Shown: piece by piece, positions 8,751 through 16,520 of the stretch
Layout of the letters: every line of letters begins with the position of its first letter
Numbering within the stretch: position 1 is the first letter of the stretch
The notes under the pieces: generated by a model
What the model was told of the DNA's origin: nothing
Seen by the model: only the letters and a program-made list of their open reading frames with translations
Databases searched by the model: none
NCBI GenBank assembly: GCA_000196815.1
Contig: FP929003.1
Location: 1,054,001 to 1,118,000 of the forward strand
Direction of reading: 5' to 3'
Length of the DNA: 64,000 nt
Origin: Nitrospira defluvii
Lineage (GTDB): Bacteria; Nitrospirota; Nitrospiria; Nitrospirales; Nitrospiraceae
Position numbers and translations under genes: made by a program

Positions 8751-9677
8751 ATGGATTTAAGCGTCACTATTGCGGGAGTAAAATTTCCGACCTGTTTCAT
8801 GAATGCCTCCGGAGCGCTCTGTGTGACGCGGGAGGAACTTATTACGCTGGGGCGTTCCCGTGCCGGCGCCATCGTGACGAAATCGATGACCCTGGAGCCA
8901 CGGGTTGGTAATCCTGAGCCGCGGTATTACGGATTTACGGGGGGCTCCATCAATTCCATGGGGCTGCCGAATCTCGGGTATCGAGCCTACGCGGAGATGA
9001 TCCCCGAACTCACCCGTTTCGGCAAACCCGTGATCGCCAGCATTGCCGGCCTGTGTGAGGACGACTTTCTCACGATGGCGCGTGCGATCAATCAGGCGCG
9101 GCCCGATCTCATCGAGGTCAATCTCTCCTGCCCGAATATTCCCGGTAAGCCGCAGATCGCCTATGATCCGGTCGATTCGGAACGGTTGCTCAAGCGGGTG
9201 CGACCGCTCATCACCGTTCCAATGGGCGTCAAACTCCCGCCCTATTTCGATCCGGCACACCACGCGGTGATGGCGGAGGTGATTCGCCGCTGCGGGGTCG
9301 ATTACCTCAATTTGATCAACTCTGTGGGGAACGGTCTGGTTGTGGACCCGAAGCACGAAACGCCGGTCATCAAGCCCAAGGGCGGGTTCGGCGGGTTGGG
9401 AGGATCGTTGATCAAGCCGGTCGCGCTGGCGAATGTGCGAGCGTTTTGGAAGTTGTTGGAGGGACGGATCCCCATCATCGGGACCGGTGGAGTCGTACAG
9501 GGCGTCGATGCCTTTGAGCATGTGCTGTGCGGTGCGTCGGCGGTTCAGGTGGGGACGGCGCTGGTCGAAGAAGGTGTGGCGGTGTTTGAGCGATTGGAAC
9601 GCGAGCTGACGGCCGAGTTGGCCATGCGGGGCAAGCAGTCGCTTGAGGAATGTCGGGGAAAACTGAAAGAGCTGTAA
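8751..9677 (+). CDS. pyrD: dihydroorotate dehydrogenase, class 1A-like
   Basis: 308-residue TIM-barrel flavoprotein oxidising dihydroorotate to orotate in pyrimidine synthesis. The active-site loop NLSCPN carries the class 1 catalytic cysteine. INSVGNGLVVDP, VIKPKGGFGGLGG, KPVALANVRAF and GTGGV with DAFEHVLCGA match the class 1A (fumarate-linked, cytosolic) pattern closely. No PyrK-type electron transfer subunit lies nearby, which also argues against class 1B, and there is no N-terminal membrane extension as in class 2. GAAAGGAACAGC before the ATG is a good ribosome site. A fumarate-linked enzyme would fit an organism with abundant C4 acids, but this is inference. Confidence 0.88.
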   Translation: MDLSVTIAGVKFPTCFMNASGALCVTREELITLGRSRAGAIVTKSMTLEPRVGNPEPRYYGFTGGSINSMGLPNLGYRAYAEMIPELTRFGKPVIASIAGLCEDDFLTMARAINQARPDLIEVNLSCPNIPGKPQIAYDPVDSERLLKRVRPLITVPMGVKLPPYFDPAHHAVMAEVIRRCGVDYLNLINSVGNGLVVDPKHETPVIKPKGGFGGLGGSLIKPVALANVRAFWKLLEGRIPIIGTGGVVQGVDAFEHVLCGASAVQVGTALVEEGVAVFERLERELTAELAMRGKQSLEECRGKLKEL

Positions 9678-9712
9678 AAAGGTGCGCCGGTTCCGTACAC
9701 GAAACCGGCGCA
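9676..9712 (-). terminator. intrinsic terminator of the LuxR-type gene
   Basis: A 10-bp stem pairs 9683-9692 with 9703-9712 around a 10-nt loop. Read on the minus strand it is followed by CC and TTTTT (9680-9676), so it ends the transcript of the LuxR-type gene. It overlaps the pyrD stop. On the plus strand it lacks a T-run and would be weak. Confidence 0.7.
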
Positions 9713-9720
9713 TGGAGTAT

Positions 9721-10056
9721 TTATCGGAAGGCGAAGTTCTTCGGAAGGAATCCCTGTTGCAACGCCTGACGGAGCAGCTGTGCGACGTTGCGGACTTTCA
9801 AGCGCCGCATCAGATTGAAGCGATGCACCTCAACGGTGCGCACGCTGATGTCCAGGCGGCGAGCAATGTCGCGGTTGGTATTTCCTTGGGACACCAGTTT
9901 TAGAATTTCTTTCTGCCTGGGCGTTAGCCCCTCGGATCGTTTCGTGCGCACGGGCGCGGGCTTTACGACCCTTGCAGGTTTTCTCTTCTTGGTCGGTGAA
10001 GCGGCCTTGGTGGTCTTCGCGGGCTTTCTGGCTTGAGGTCGTTTGCGTAGTGCCAT
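9721..10056 (-). CDS. HTH-only LuxR-type protein with lysine-rich tail
   Basis: 111 residues from the ATG at 10056. The C-terminal 65 residues are a LuxR/GerE helix-turn-helix: LTPRQKEILKLVSQGNTNRDI, then RRLDISVRTVEVHR. There is no receiver or ligand-binding domain. Residues 1-45 are a Lys/Ala/Pro-rich tail (KPAKTTKAASPTKKRKPARV) like those of histone-H1-like or AT-hook proteins, which would add non-specific DNA binding. An upstream ATG at 10074 would overlap the predicted -10 box, so I prefer 10056 and a leaderless mRNA. It is divergent from the large permease and may control it; target unknown. Confidence 0.82.
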   Translation of the reverse strand: MALRKRPQARKPAKTTKAASPTKKRKPARVVKPAPVRTKRSEGLTPRQKEILKLVSQGNTNRDIARRLDISVRTVEVHRFNLMRRLKVRNVAQLLRQALQQGFLPKNFAFR

Positions 10057-10062
10057 ATAGAT

Positions 10063-10068
10063 ATTGTA
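10063..10068 (-). promoter_or_regulatory. -10 box of the LuxR-type gene, leaderless start
   Basis: TACAAT on the minus strand ends 6 nt before the ATG at 10056. RNA would begin at or next to the start codon. The -35 region is weak (ATTACG-like), so activation by a protein is possible. The 80-bp divergent region to the permease is AT-rich compared with its surroundings. Confidence 0.5.
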
Positions 10069-10154
10069 CCCCAAATTCTACTGAACGTAATCTTAGCATA
10101 TCTGGGTAAATCTGTAAAAACAATTACTAGAGTGTTGTTCCGGTAGGTCTGCCG

Positions 10155-12800
10155 ATGCCGCTGATTTCCTCTGCCCTATTCGAGGTTTGTGCCCGTCTTG
10201 GATGGACACATTTGTCCACTCATCCCGGTCGCACGCTCCTTACGACGATCGGCGTCGGCTTGGGGGTTGCGGCGACGATTGCGGTCCAGACTGCCAACGT
10301 GGACGTTCTCCGATCGTTCGAGGATTCGGTCTTAGCAGTGGCCGGTCCGGTCACCCTGGAGGTATCGGCCGGAGAAGCGGGCATGGACGAGCGCCTGATT
10401 GCTTCCGTGAGAGGCATCGCCGGTGTGGATTCAGCGAAACCAGTGGGAGAGATCGGGGTTCGAGTGGCCGGCCGTTCTCAATCGTTCCTCATCCTTGGAC
10501 TAGATCTGCTGGAGGAGTTGAATTCTACGCAAGGGCGCCTCCCTGCGACGCTAGAGACTCTGTGGCGACCAGGCGAGGGGGATGAAATGGAAGGCCTCCT
10601 GGCTCCAAGCGGACTCCTGCTCGGGCAGGGTCTGGCCTCTGAATTGGGAGTCGGCCCAAAGGCGCTGCTAAACCTGGAAGCCGCTGGACGGGAGGTGTCC
10701 GTTGTCATCACGGGGGTGATGGGCCGTCGGGCGGAGGGGCCATCGGCATGGGACCGTCTGGCCGTGATGGATATTGCGGCCTTTCAACGGACCTTCGATT
10801 TGGGCGGCCGGTTGGATCGAATCGACGTGGTGACGCAGCCCTCCTCGTCGGTCGAACAGGTGGCCGAGGCGATCACCAGGATCCTGCCTCCCGCTGTCAC
10901 GGTGCGACGCCCGATCCAACGCAGCCAGCAAGTCGAATCTATGGTAGGCGCATTTCAATTGAACCTTTCCGTGCTGAGTATGGTCGGGCTGCTGATCGGG
11001 ATGTTCCTGATTTATAACACCGTGTCTTTCACCGTGGCGCAACGCCGGCGGGAGGTGGGAATTCTGCGCGCGATCGGGATGTCGGAGCCTATGGTCGTGG
11101 GCCTGTTCCTTGCGGAGGCGGGTGTATTCGGTGTGGCCGGAGGGGTCCTGGGGGGGAGTCTGGGACTGGTTTTGGGAAATGTGCTCGTCGGCTTGGTCGG
11201 TCGGACCATCCAGGACCTCTATGTCCCCATGGCTGATGCGCCAAGAACCTTTGGTTTTCCGCCGGGATCTGGCCGGCTGTTCATTGAAGCGATTGTGATC
11301 GGTGGCGGAGTGTCGATATTGGGAGCGTTGGGGCCGAGCCTGGATGCGGGACGTACGATGGTGGTCGCGGCCCTTGCCCCCGGGGAATACGATGTTGCCC
11401 AGCGAGTTCGTGCTGCCTCATTGGGGGTGGTGGGTGGAGGCCTGCTGCTCTTCGCGCTGGGATGCGCACTAGCCGGACCAGTCGGCGGGGTTCCGGTCTT
11501 CGGGTATCTGGCGACGTTCTGTCTGCTGGCCGGTCTCTCCTGTCTGGTTCCGATTTTCATGCAGTGGGTTTGCCGCACCCGGGAACTGGGCACCGCTTCC
11601 CATTCGCCTTCGTTGGGTGGCGGCATTCGCCACATTGCGCGGGAGCAGACGACGCGGGGAATCGGCCGGAATGCGGTGACCGTCTCCGCTTTTCTCGTCG
11701 GGGTGGCCATTATGGTCGGGGTCATAGTGATGATCCGGAGTTTTCGCGACACGGTCGAGGTTTGGATCGATCAGACGGTCATGGCCGATTTCATCGTGGC
11801 TCCGGCCGGGTGGCCGCATGTGGTTCGCGGTGGGTCGTCGAGCCAGGCCCTCCCTGGTTCCTGGCGAACCCGCCTGGCCGAGGCTACGCATGTGTCGGCG
11901 GTCGATGCGTACCGCGATGTGCGCATCGAAGTGGAGGGGCGGCCAACCGCGTTGGTATCCCGAGATTTAGCGCTCCATGCGGCACGGAGCCGATATCTCT
12001 TTCTAGAAGGTGACTCGGCGGCCATCCTGAGTCGTGCCGCAGCAGGAGATGGGGTCATCCTCTCGGAGGTGGTGGCCAATCACCTGCATGTGGTCAGGGG
12101 TAATCAGGTCTCGATTTCGACGCCGGTGGGGGAAAAATCGTTGTCGGTCCTGGGTGTCTTTTACGACTACGCGACCGATGGAGGGAAGATCGTCATCGAC
12201 CGGTCTCTGTATCAGCATTGGTGGAACGACGACGGCGTGACGGTGTTTCCTGTGTATATCGATCCGGGAGTCGATCTGGAGCAGGCCAGGGCTGCCCTGC
12301 TTGAAGCGTTGGCTCAGGGTTCCCGCGGGAGTCTGTTGCCGACGGTATTGAGCAACGGAGAATTGCGTCGGGAGATCCTTCGAATTTTCGACCGGACCTT
12401 CACGTTGACTTATGTCCTGGAGGCCATCGCGGTTATTATTGCCATGCTGGGGATCATCAATACGTTGGTCACGTCGGTGGTCGAACGGCGCCGGGAGTTG
12501 GCCACGTTGCAGGCGCTTGGCAGCAGTAAGGGACAGATTACGGCCCTGATTCTTTGGGAAGCCGGCTATCTGGGCCTTCTGGGAACGGCGATGGGACTCG
12601 TTGGGGGGATCGCGCTGGCCTGGATCCTGATCCGGGTCATCAATCGTCAATCGTTCGGCTGGACGATCCAGGTGTCATGGCCCCTAGGGTTGATGGCGGA
12701 GGTGGCCGTCCTAGCTCTCATCGCCTCAGTGCTCGCCGGGCTCTGGCCGGCCCGTTGGGCCGCCAGGCAACCGTTGGTTGAGGGGCTCCGTTACGAGTGA
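10155..12800 (+). CDS. large ABC permease with two FtsX modules
   Basis: 881 residues. Predicted layout: transmembrane helix near 25-45, extracytoplasmic domain to about 270, a first FtsX helix bundle (about 275-480, with YNTVSFTVAQRRREVGILRA), a further extracytoplasmic domain, and a second FtsX bundle (about 750-870, with GIINTLVTSVVERRRELATL). It ends in GLRYE. This duplicated form is typical of exporters of lipids or lipoproteins and of several adhesin or antibiotic exporters. No ATPase is attached; the solitary LolD-like ATPase at 7909-8607 is the likely partner. The gene overlaps the convergent bioB end by 10 bp with no terminator between them. Confidence 0.88.
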   Translation: MPLISSALFEVCARLGWTHLSTHPGRTLLTTIGVGLGVAATIAVQTANVDVLRSFEDSVLAVAGPVTLEVSAGEAGMDERLIASVRGIAGVDSAKPVGEIGVRVAGRSQSFLILGLDLLEELNSTQGRLPATLETLWRPGEGDEMEGLLAPSGLLLGQGLASELGVGPKALLNLEAAGREVSVVITGVMGRRAEGPSAWDRLAVMDIAAFQRTFDLGGRLDRIDVVTQPSSSVEQVAEAITRILPPAVTVRRPIQRSQQVESMVGAFQLNLSVLSMVGLLIGMFLIYNTVSFTVAQRRREVGILRAIGMSEPMVVGLFLAEAGVFGVAGGVLGGSLGLVLGNVLVGLVGRTIQDLYVPMADAPRTFGFPPGSGRLFIEAIVIGGGVSILGALGPSLDAGRTMVVAALAPGEYDVAQRVRAASLGVVGGGLLLFALGCALAGPVGGVPVFGYLATFCLLAGLSCLVPIFMQWVCRTRELGTASHSPSLGGGIRHIAREQTTRGIGRNAVTVSAFLVGVAIMVGVIVMIRSFRDTVEVWIDQTVMADFIVAPAGWPHVVRGGSSSQALPGSWRTRLAEATHVSAVDAYRDVRIEVEGRPTALVSRDLALHAARSRYLFLEGDSAAILSRAAAGDGVILSEVVANHLHVVRGNQVSISTPVGEKSLSVLGVFYDYATDGGKIVIDRSLYQHWWNDDGVTVFPVYIDPGVDLEQARAALLEALAQGSRGSLLPTVLSNGELRREILRIFDRTFTLTYVLEAIAVIIAMLGIINTLVTSVVERRRELATLQALGSSKGQITALILWEAGYLGLLGTAMGLVGGIALAWILIRVINRQSFGWTIQVSWPLGLMAEVAVLALIASVLAGLWPARWAARQPLVEGLRYE

Positions 12801-13825
12801 AGGTCCGCGACTGGCTCTGAGGCAGCAGTGGATCCCTGCGTGGTCGGCACTGCGTCCACCTGGATTTCGAATCCCAGGTCTTCAATCATTCGCCACACCT
12901 CTGCCGCCGGTTGACCCGGCGTGGTGAGGTACCCGTTTACAAATACCGAATCCGCCGGATAGAGCGCAAGTGGCTGCAAGCTGCGCAGGTTATGCTCGCG
13001 GCCTCCGGCGATACGGATCTCCGTTCGCGGGTGCAATAGCCGGAAGAGACACAGGGCCTTCAGGCATCGCTGCGGCGTCAGCGGGGCGCAATGCTCCATC
13101 GGAGTGCCGGATGCCGGGTGAAGCGTGTTGATGGGAATCGAGTCCGGTTTGACCTCACGGAGGGCCAACGCGAGATCGATCAGGTCCTCATCGCTCTCTC
13201 CCATTCCGACGATACCACCGGAACAAATTTCGAGTCCGGCCGTCCGCGCGTGGCGGATGGTGGCCAGCCGGTCCTGGAAGGTGTGCGTCGTGCAGATTTC
13301 CGGATGGTAGGCTTCGCTCGTGTTCAGGTTGTGATTGATTCGGTCCACCCCGGCGGCTTTCAAGTCCTTGGCCTGGCGTTCGTTGAGGAGCCCCAGGGAG
13401 CAGCAGATCTGAATCGGAACTTCCTGCTTGATGGAGCGCACGGCGGAGGCGATATCGGCAATGTCCCGGTCGATCGGGCTGCGGCCGCTGATGACGATAC
13501 AGTACCGTTGGGCCTTTGCGGCTGCCGCGCGGCGGGCGCCGGTGACCATCTGGTCTTGCGAGAGCAGTCCGTAGCGTTCGATCGGAGCTTTTGAGATGGC
13601 CGATTGTGAACAGTAGCCGCAGTCTTCCTGGCACGCGCCGCTCTTGGCGTTCAAGAGCATTTGCAGGCGAACCGTCTTGCCGAAGTAGCGTTCACGGACG
13701 GTGAAGGCCGCCTGCAAGAGTTCCAGCAGTCGGGAGTCCGGTGTCTGCAATACGGCGAGAGATTCCTCGTGGGTGAGTATTTCGTCCCGCAAGGCCTTGT
13801 CGGCCAGGATCGTGAAGTCAGTCAT
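12791..13825 (-). CDS. bioB: biotin synthase
   Basis: 344-residue radical SAM enzyme that inserts sulfur into dethiobiotin. The cluster motif GACQEDCGYCSQS supplies the CxxxCxxC cysteines. ICCSLGLL, RINHNLNTSE and IRIAGGREHNLR match the family's 2Fe-2S and substrate regions. Length is normal. GAGGAG lies upstream of the ATG. It is the last gene of the minus-strand housekeeping series, 101 bp after lapB; a short GC stem followed by TTTTTT behind lapB could separate the two. No other bio gene and no BirA operator is visible here. Confidence 0.95.
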   Translation of the reverse strand: MTDFTILADKALRDEILTHEESLAVLQTPDSRLLELLQAAFTVRERYFGKTVRLQMLLNAKSGACQEDCGYCSQSAISKAPIERYGLLSQDQMVTGARRAAAAKAQRYCIVISGRSPIDRDIADIASAVRSIKQEVPIQICCSLGLLNERQAKDLKAAGVDRINHNLNTSEAYHPEICTTHTFQDRLATIRHARTAGLEICSGGIVGMGESDEDLIDLALALREVKPDSIPINTLHPASGTPMEHCAPLTPQRCLKALCLFRLLHPRTEIRIAGGREHNLRSLQPLALYPADSVFVNGYLTTPGQPAAEVWRMIEDLGFEIQVDAVPTTQGSTAASEPVADLHS

Positions 13826-13926
13826 GCACGCTACTCCTCGAAAAGACAGATCGAACCTTGATTCCCGTTCGGTGTACCCGTGGGGCGGAGACCTGGTCTG
13901 TGAAAAGAAAAAAGGGCGGAGAAACC

Positions 13927-15327
13927 CTACACGGTTTCAAATGGAGATGCAATGCCTTGGTAGGGGACGCTCGGGATGCGCGAGGCCTGGCCGTCCTGGC
14001 CGGTATCGGGTTGGCTCGCATCCCGCCAGGGAAGGGCGACGTAGGTGTTCCATCGTCCACATCGCCGGCAACGGCCTGACCATTCGGCCAGTTCATGGTG
14101 GCACTGGGTGCATTGGTAAGGCACCACGACCCGTTTCTTAAAGCCCAAGGCCTTCTTGAGTTCTCCCACGGCCTCGTCCATGTGCTGCTTGCGCAGGTAC
14201 AGGTTGGCCATGATCTTGTGGTAATCGACGAGTTGTTCCTGCGTTCCGTCGAGTGTGGCGAGCACGTCATAGGCCTCATCGACCATTTCGAGTCGATAGT
14301 AGAGTTTCCCGAGATAAAACTGGATCACGGCATTGTGAGGGTCTTGCTGGAGAGCCTCCTGGTAGGCGCGGATGATCTCGTCCGGCTCGCCCAGCTCCAG
14401 AAAGAGTTCCTCCAGCCGGTGCAGGATGATGATGCTGCGTGTCTTGGCATAGATCTTCTTGAGAATTTCGACCGCGTTCTTGGTTTTTCCTTCACGGACC
14501 AGAATCTCACCGATCCCGATGTAGGCCGGGAGGAACGTCCGATCTTTCTTGATCGCGCCACGGAAGTAGCGACGGGCTTTGTCAGGGTGTCCGCGTTCCA
14601 GGAGTTGCCGCCCGACCTCATACATACAGCCGAGGAGCAGATTGGATTCGGCGCGCCGCTCGCTTTCTGGGAGGTTGGCCTTGACCAACCGGTGTTGGAT
14701 TTCGAGCGCATCGCTCCATTTTTCCAGTCGGATTTGCAGATCGCGTTTGCGGATCAAGGCCATTAAGTTATCCGGCTCGATGCGGAGAATGTTCTGAAGG
14801 GTTTGAAGCGCGTCCTCGTATCGTCGGGCGCCTTCCAGATCCTTGGCCAATTCGAGTAGGACTTCCACATTGCGTTCTTCAATGCGGTGGGCCTGCTGGT
14901 GGAGTCGGATCGCTTCCGTGTAATTGCTCTCGGAGCGGTAAATGTTCCCCAGCCAGAGTAGCGAATCCGTTCGATTCGGATCGATCACCAGCGCACGTTC
15001 AAAGAGGTTCACGGCATCGGCCGTCCGTTTGGACATGAAGGCGTGGGTTCCATCCCGATGCAGGGCGTCGACTTTCTCTTTGCGGCGGACTAGGCGATTG
15101 GTGCGCCAATTCATGAACACATGAGAGGTTTCTTTGATCGTGACGATGAGGGCTACGAGTGTGGCGCCCAGGGCCATCGAGAACAGGACTAACGAGACGG
15201 GACTCAGTTCGAACAGCGCGTCAGGGCTGGTCCGAACCGTAATCGTACCGGGGTTGAGTTCGCGAAAATAGCTGTAGAGAAAAATGCCGACGCTGACCAG
15301 GAAGATCGTGGAGAGGAGCCGAAACAT
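13927..15327 (-). CDS. lapB: LapB-like TPR protein with LapA-like N-terminus
   Basis: 466 residues. Two transmembrane helices at about 4-22 and 41-64 enclose a short extracytoplasmic loop containing PGTITVRT, the arrangement of LapA (DUF1049). A series of tetratricopeptide repeats spans about 90-410. Near 425-450 a rubredoxin-like ribbon has cysteines in YQCTQCHHEL and CRRCGRW. TPR plus C-terminal rubredoxin is the signature of LapB/YciM, which controls lipopolysaccharide synthesis by steering FtsH toward LpxC. In E. coli LapA and LapB are separate genes, and LapB has one helix; here both parts appear joined. It sits directly behind rsfS (1 bp). An extra tail of about 25 residues follows the ribbon. 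Confidence 0.85.
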   Translation of the reverse strand: MFRLLSTIFLVSVGIFLYSYFRELNPGTITVRTSPDALFELSPVSLVLFSMALGATLVALIVTIKETSHVFMNWRTNRLVRRKEKVDALHRDGTHAFMSKRTADAVNLFERALVIDPNRTDSLLWLGNIYRSESNYTEAIRLHQQAHRIEERNVEVLLELAKDLEGARRYEDALQTLQNILRIEPDNLMALIRKRDLQIRLEKWSDALEIQHRLVKANLPESERRAESNLLLGCMYEVGRQLLERGHPDKARRYFRGAIKKDRTFLPAYIGIGEILVREGKTKNAVEILKKIYAKTRSIIILHRLEELFLELGEPDEIIRAYQEALQQDPHNAVIQFYLGKLYYRLEMVDEAYDVLATLDGTQEQLVDYHKIMANLYLRKQHMDEAVGELKKALGFKKRVVVPYQCTQCHHELAEWSGRCRRCGRWNTYVALPWRDASQPDTGQDGQASRIPSVPYQGIASPFETV

Positions 15328-15328
15328 G

Positions 15329-15751
15329 CTAGACCCGTTTCCGGGTGCGCGCCGGACGTGTGGCGGTTCGTGTCGGGGGAGCGGCTTTTACGGCCCGCTC
15401 TTCCGGCAATCGAATTTGTCCCGCGTCGCCCCACAGTCGTTCGAGGGCGTAGTGTTCGCGAATATCCTTTTGGAAAATGTGGACGATCACGTCACCAAAG
15501 TCCATGACGACCCACTTGGCTGACGATGCACCTTCAGTGCTGAGGGGCCGGTGGCCCTGCGCCGTGAGCACGTCGCCCACGTGGTCCGCCATTGCCCGCG
15601 CCTGACGCTCCGAGTCCCCGGAACCGATCACCAGATAGTCGGCGACAGAGGTCAGTTTGGCGATATGCAGGATAAGAACATCGGTGGCTTTTTTGTCCAG
15701 GATGGCGCTTGCCACCGCGAGAGCTTTGGCCTTTGATTCAGAGACGCTCAC
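15329..15751 (-). CDS. rsfS: ribosome silencing factor RsfS
   Basis: 140 residues matching the RsfS/YbeB family: KATDVLILHIAKLTSVADYL, then SVADYLVIGSGDSERQA and a core ending in VHIFQKDIREHYALERLWGD. RsfS binds uL14 on the large subunit and blocks subunit joining when cells starve. The start overlaps the end of nadD by 14 bp, a common gene pair. The last 20 residues are a basic, Pro/Arg-rich tail longer than in E. coli. Confidence 0.95.
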   Translation of the reverse strand: MSVSESKAKALAVASAILDKKATDVLILHIAKLTSVADYLVIGSGDSERQARAMADHVGDVLTAQGHRPLSTEGASSAKWVVMDFGDVIVHIFQKDIREHYALERLWGDAGQIRLPEERAVKAAPPTRTATRPARTRKRV

Positions 15752-16418
15752 TGTCCTCCCTGTATAACCCCTCGCGAAGTATATAGGATTCGACAGGGGT
15801 GGGCAACAGATTTGCCAGAGAGGCGCCGCTGCGCAGCCGTGCCCTGATCTCCGAGGCCGACACGTCGCAGGGGGGCAACCGCAGGAATGTCAGTGCCGGC
15901 CCGTTTGTAATAGCCACGTCAGCTCGTTCCTGTCGTGCCTCGTCCAGCGCGGTCAAGGTGTCTGTCGGCACGTCCTGGAAGAGCGGGATTGCGGCCATTG
16001 CCCGAAAGCTGGTGGACGGTCTTGAAATGACGACGAAGTGACAGATCCTCAGGAGAGTTTCCGCTTCTTTCCAGGAGGGCAGGTCGAGAAACGCATCCAG
16101 TCCGATAATGAAAAAGAGGGCGGTCTCGGGGCCGTATTCCTGCCGGATCGCGCGGACAGTGTCGATAGAGTAGGATTTGCCGGAGCGTTGGATTTCAATG
16201 TCGGTGAGAGCGAACTCGGGGGTGTTCTGGATGGCGAGCTGGACCATGCGGTGCCGGTGAGAGGCTGCGGCCAGCGTGCCTGGTTGTTTGTGCGGGGGAT
16301 CACCGGTCGGGATGAACAGGACTCGATCCATTTGTAGGAGCTGTCGGGCAGATCGTGCAATCGAGAGGTGGCACCTGTGGATCGGATTAAAACTACCTCC
16401 CAAGAGTCCCAGGCGCAT
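15738..16418 (-). CDS. nadD: nicotinate-nucleotide adenylyltransferase
   Basis: 226 residues; transfers AMP from ATP to nicotinate mononucleotide in NAD synthesis. The nucleotidyltransferase motif at the N-terminus is GGSFNPIHRCH, with both catalytic histidines of the (T/H)xGH type retained and Cys in place of the usual Gly. VLFIPTGDPPHKQ and the C-terminal VSASEIRARLR (the ISSTxIR-like motif) are also present. It lies between proB and rsfS in a typical order. Confidence 0.93.
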   Translation of the reverse strand: MRLGLLGGSFNPIHRCHLSIARSARQLLQMDRVLFIPTGDPPHKQPGTLAAASHRHRMVQLAIQNTPEFALTDIEIQRSGKSYSIDTVRAIRQEYGPETALFFIIGLDAFLDLPSWKEAETLLRICHFVVISRPSTSFRAMAAIPLFQDVPTDTLTALDEARQERADVAITNGPALTFLRLPPCDVSASEIRARLRSGASLANLLPTPVESYILREGLYREDSERL

Positions 16419-16520
16419 ATCGAACGGGCTCCATGCAAACGTCTGTGTGCGGCGGACCGGTATTCAGATCGGGTGTTGGTGACATCGCGCCCGAGCCATG
16501 TATGGGTGGTCGTCAGCCGG

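Noticed and set aside
8757-9713. 318-codon minus-strand frame opposite pyrD
   Set aside because: Antisense of a strongly conserved gene, no domain, no ribosome site.
13858-13926. Possible BirA operator or riboswitch before bioB
   Set aside because: No TTGTAACC-type operator half sites and no conserved riboswitch elements found in the 100-bp gap.
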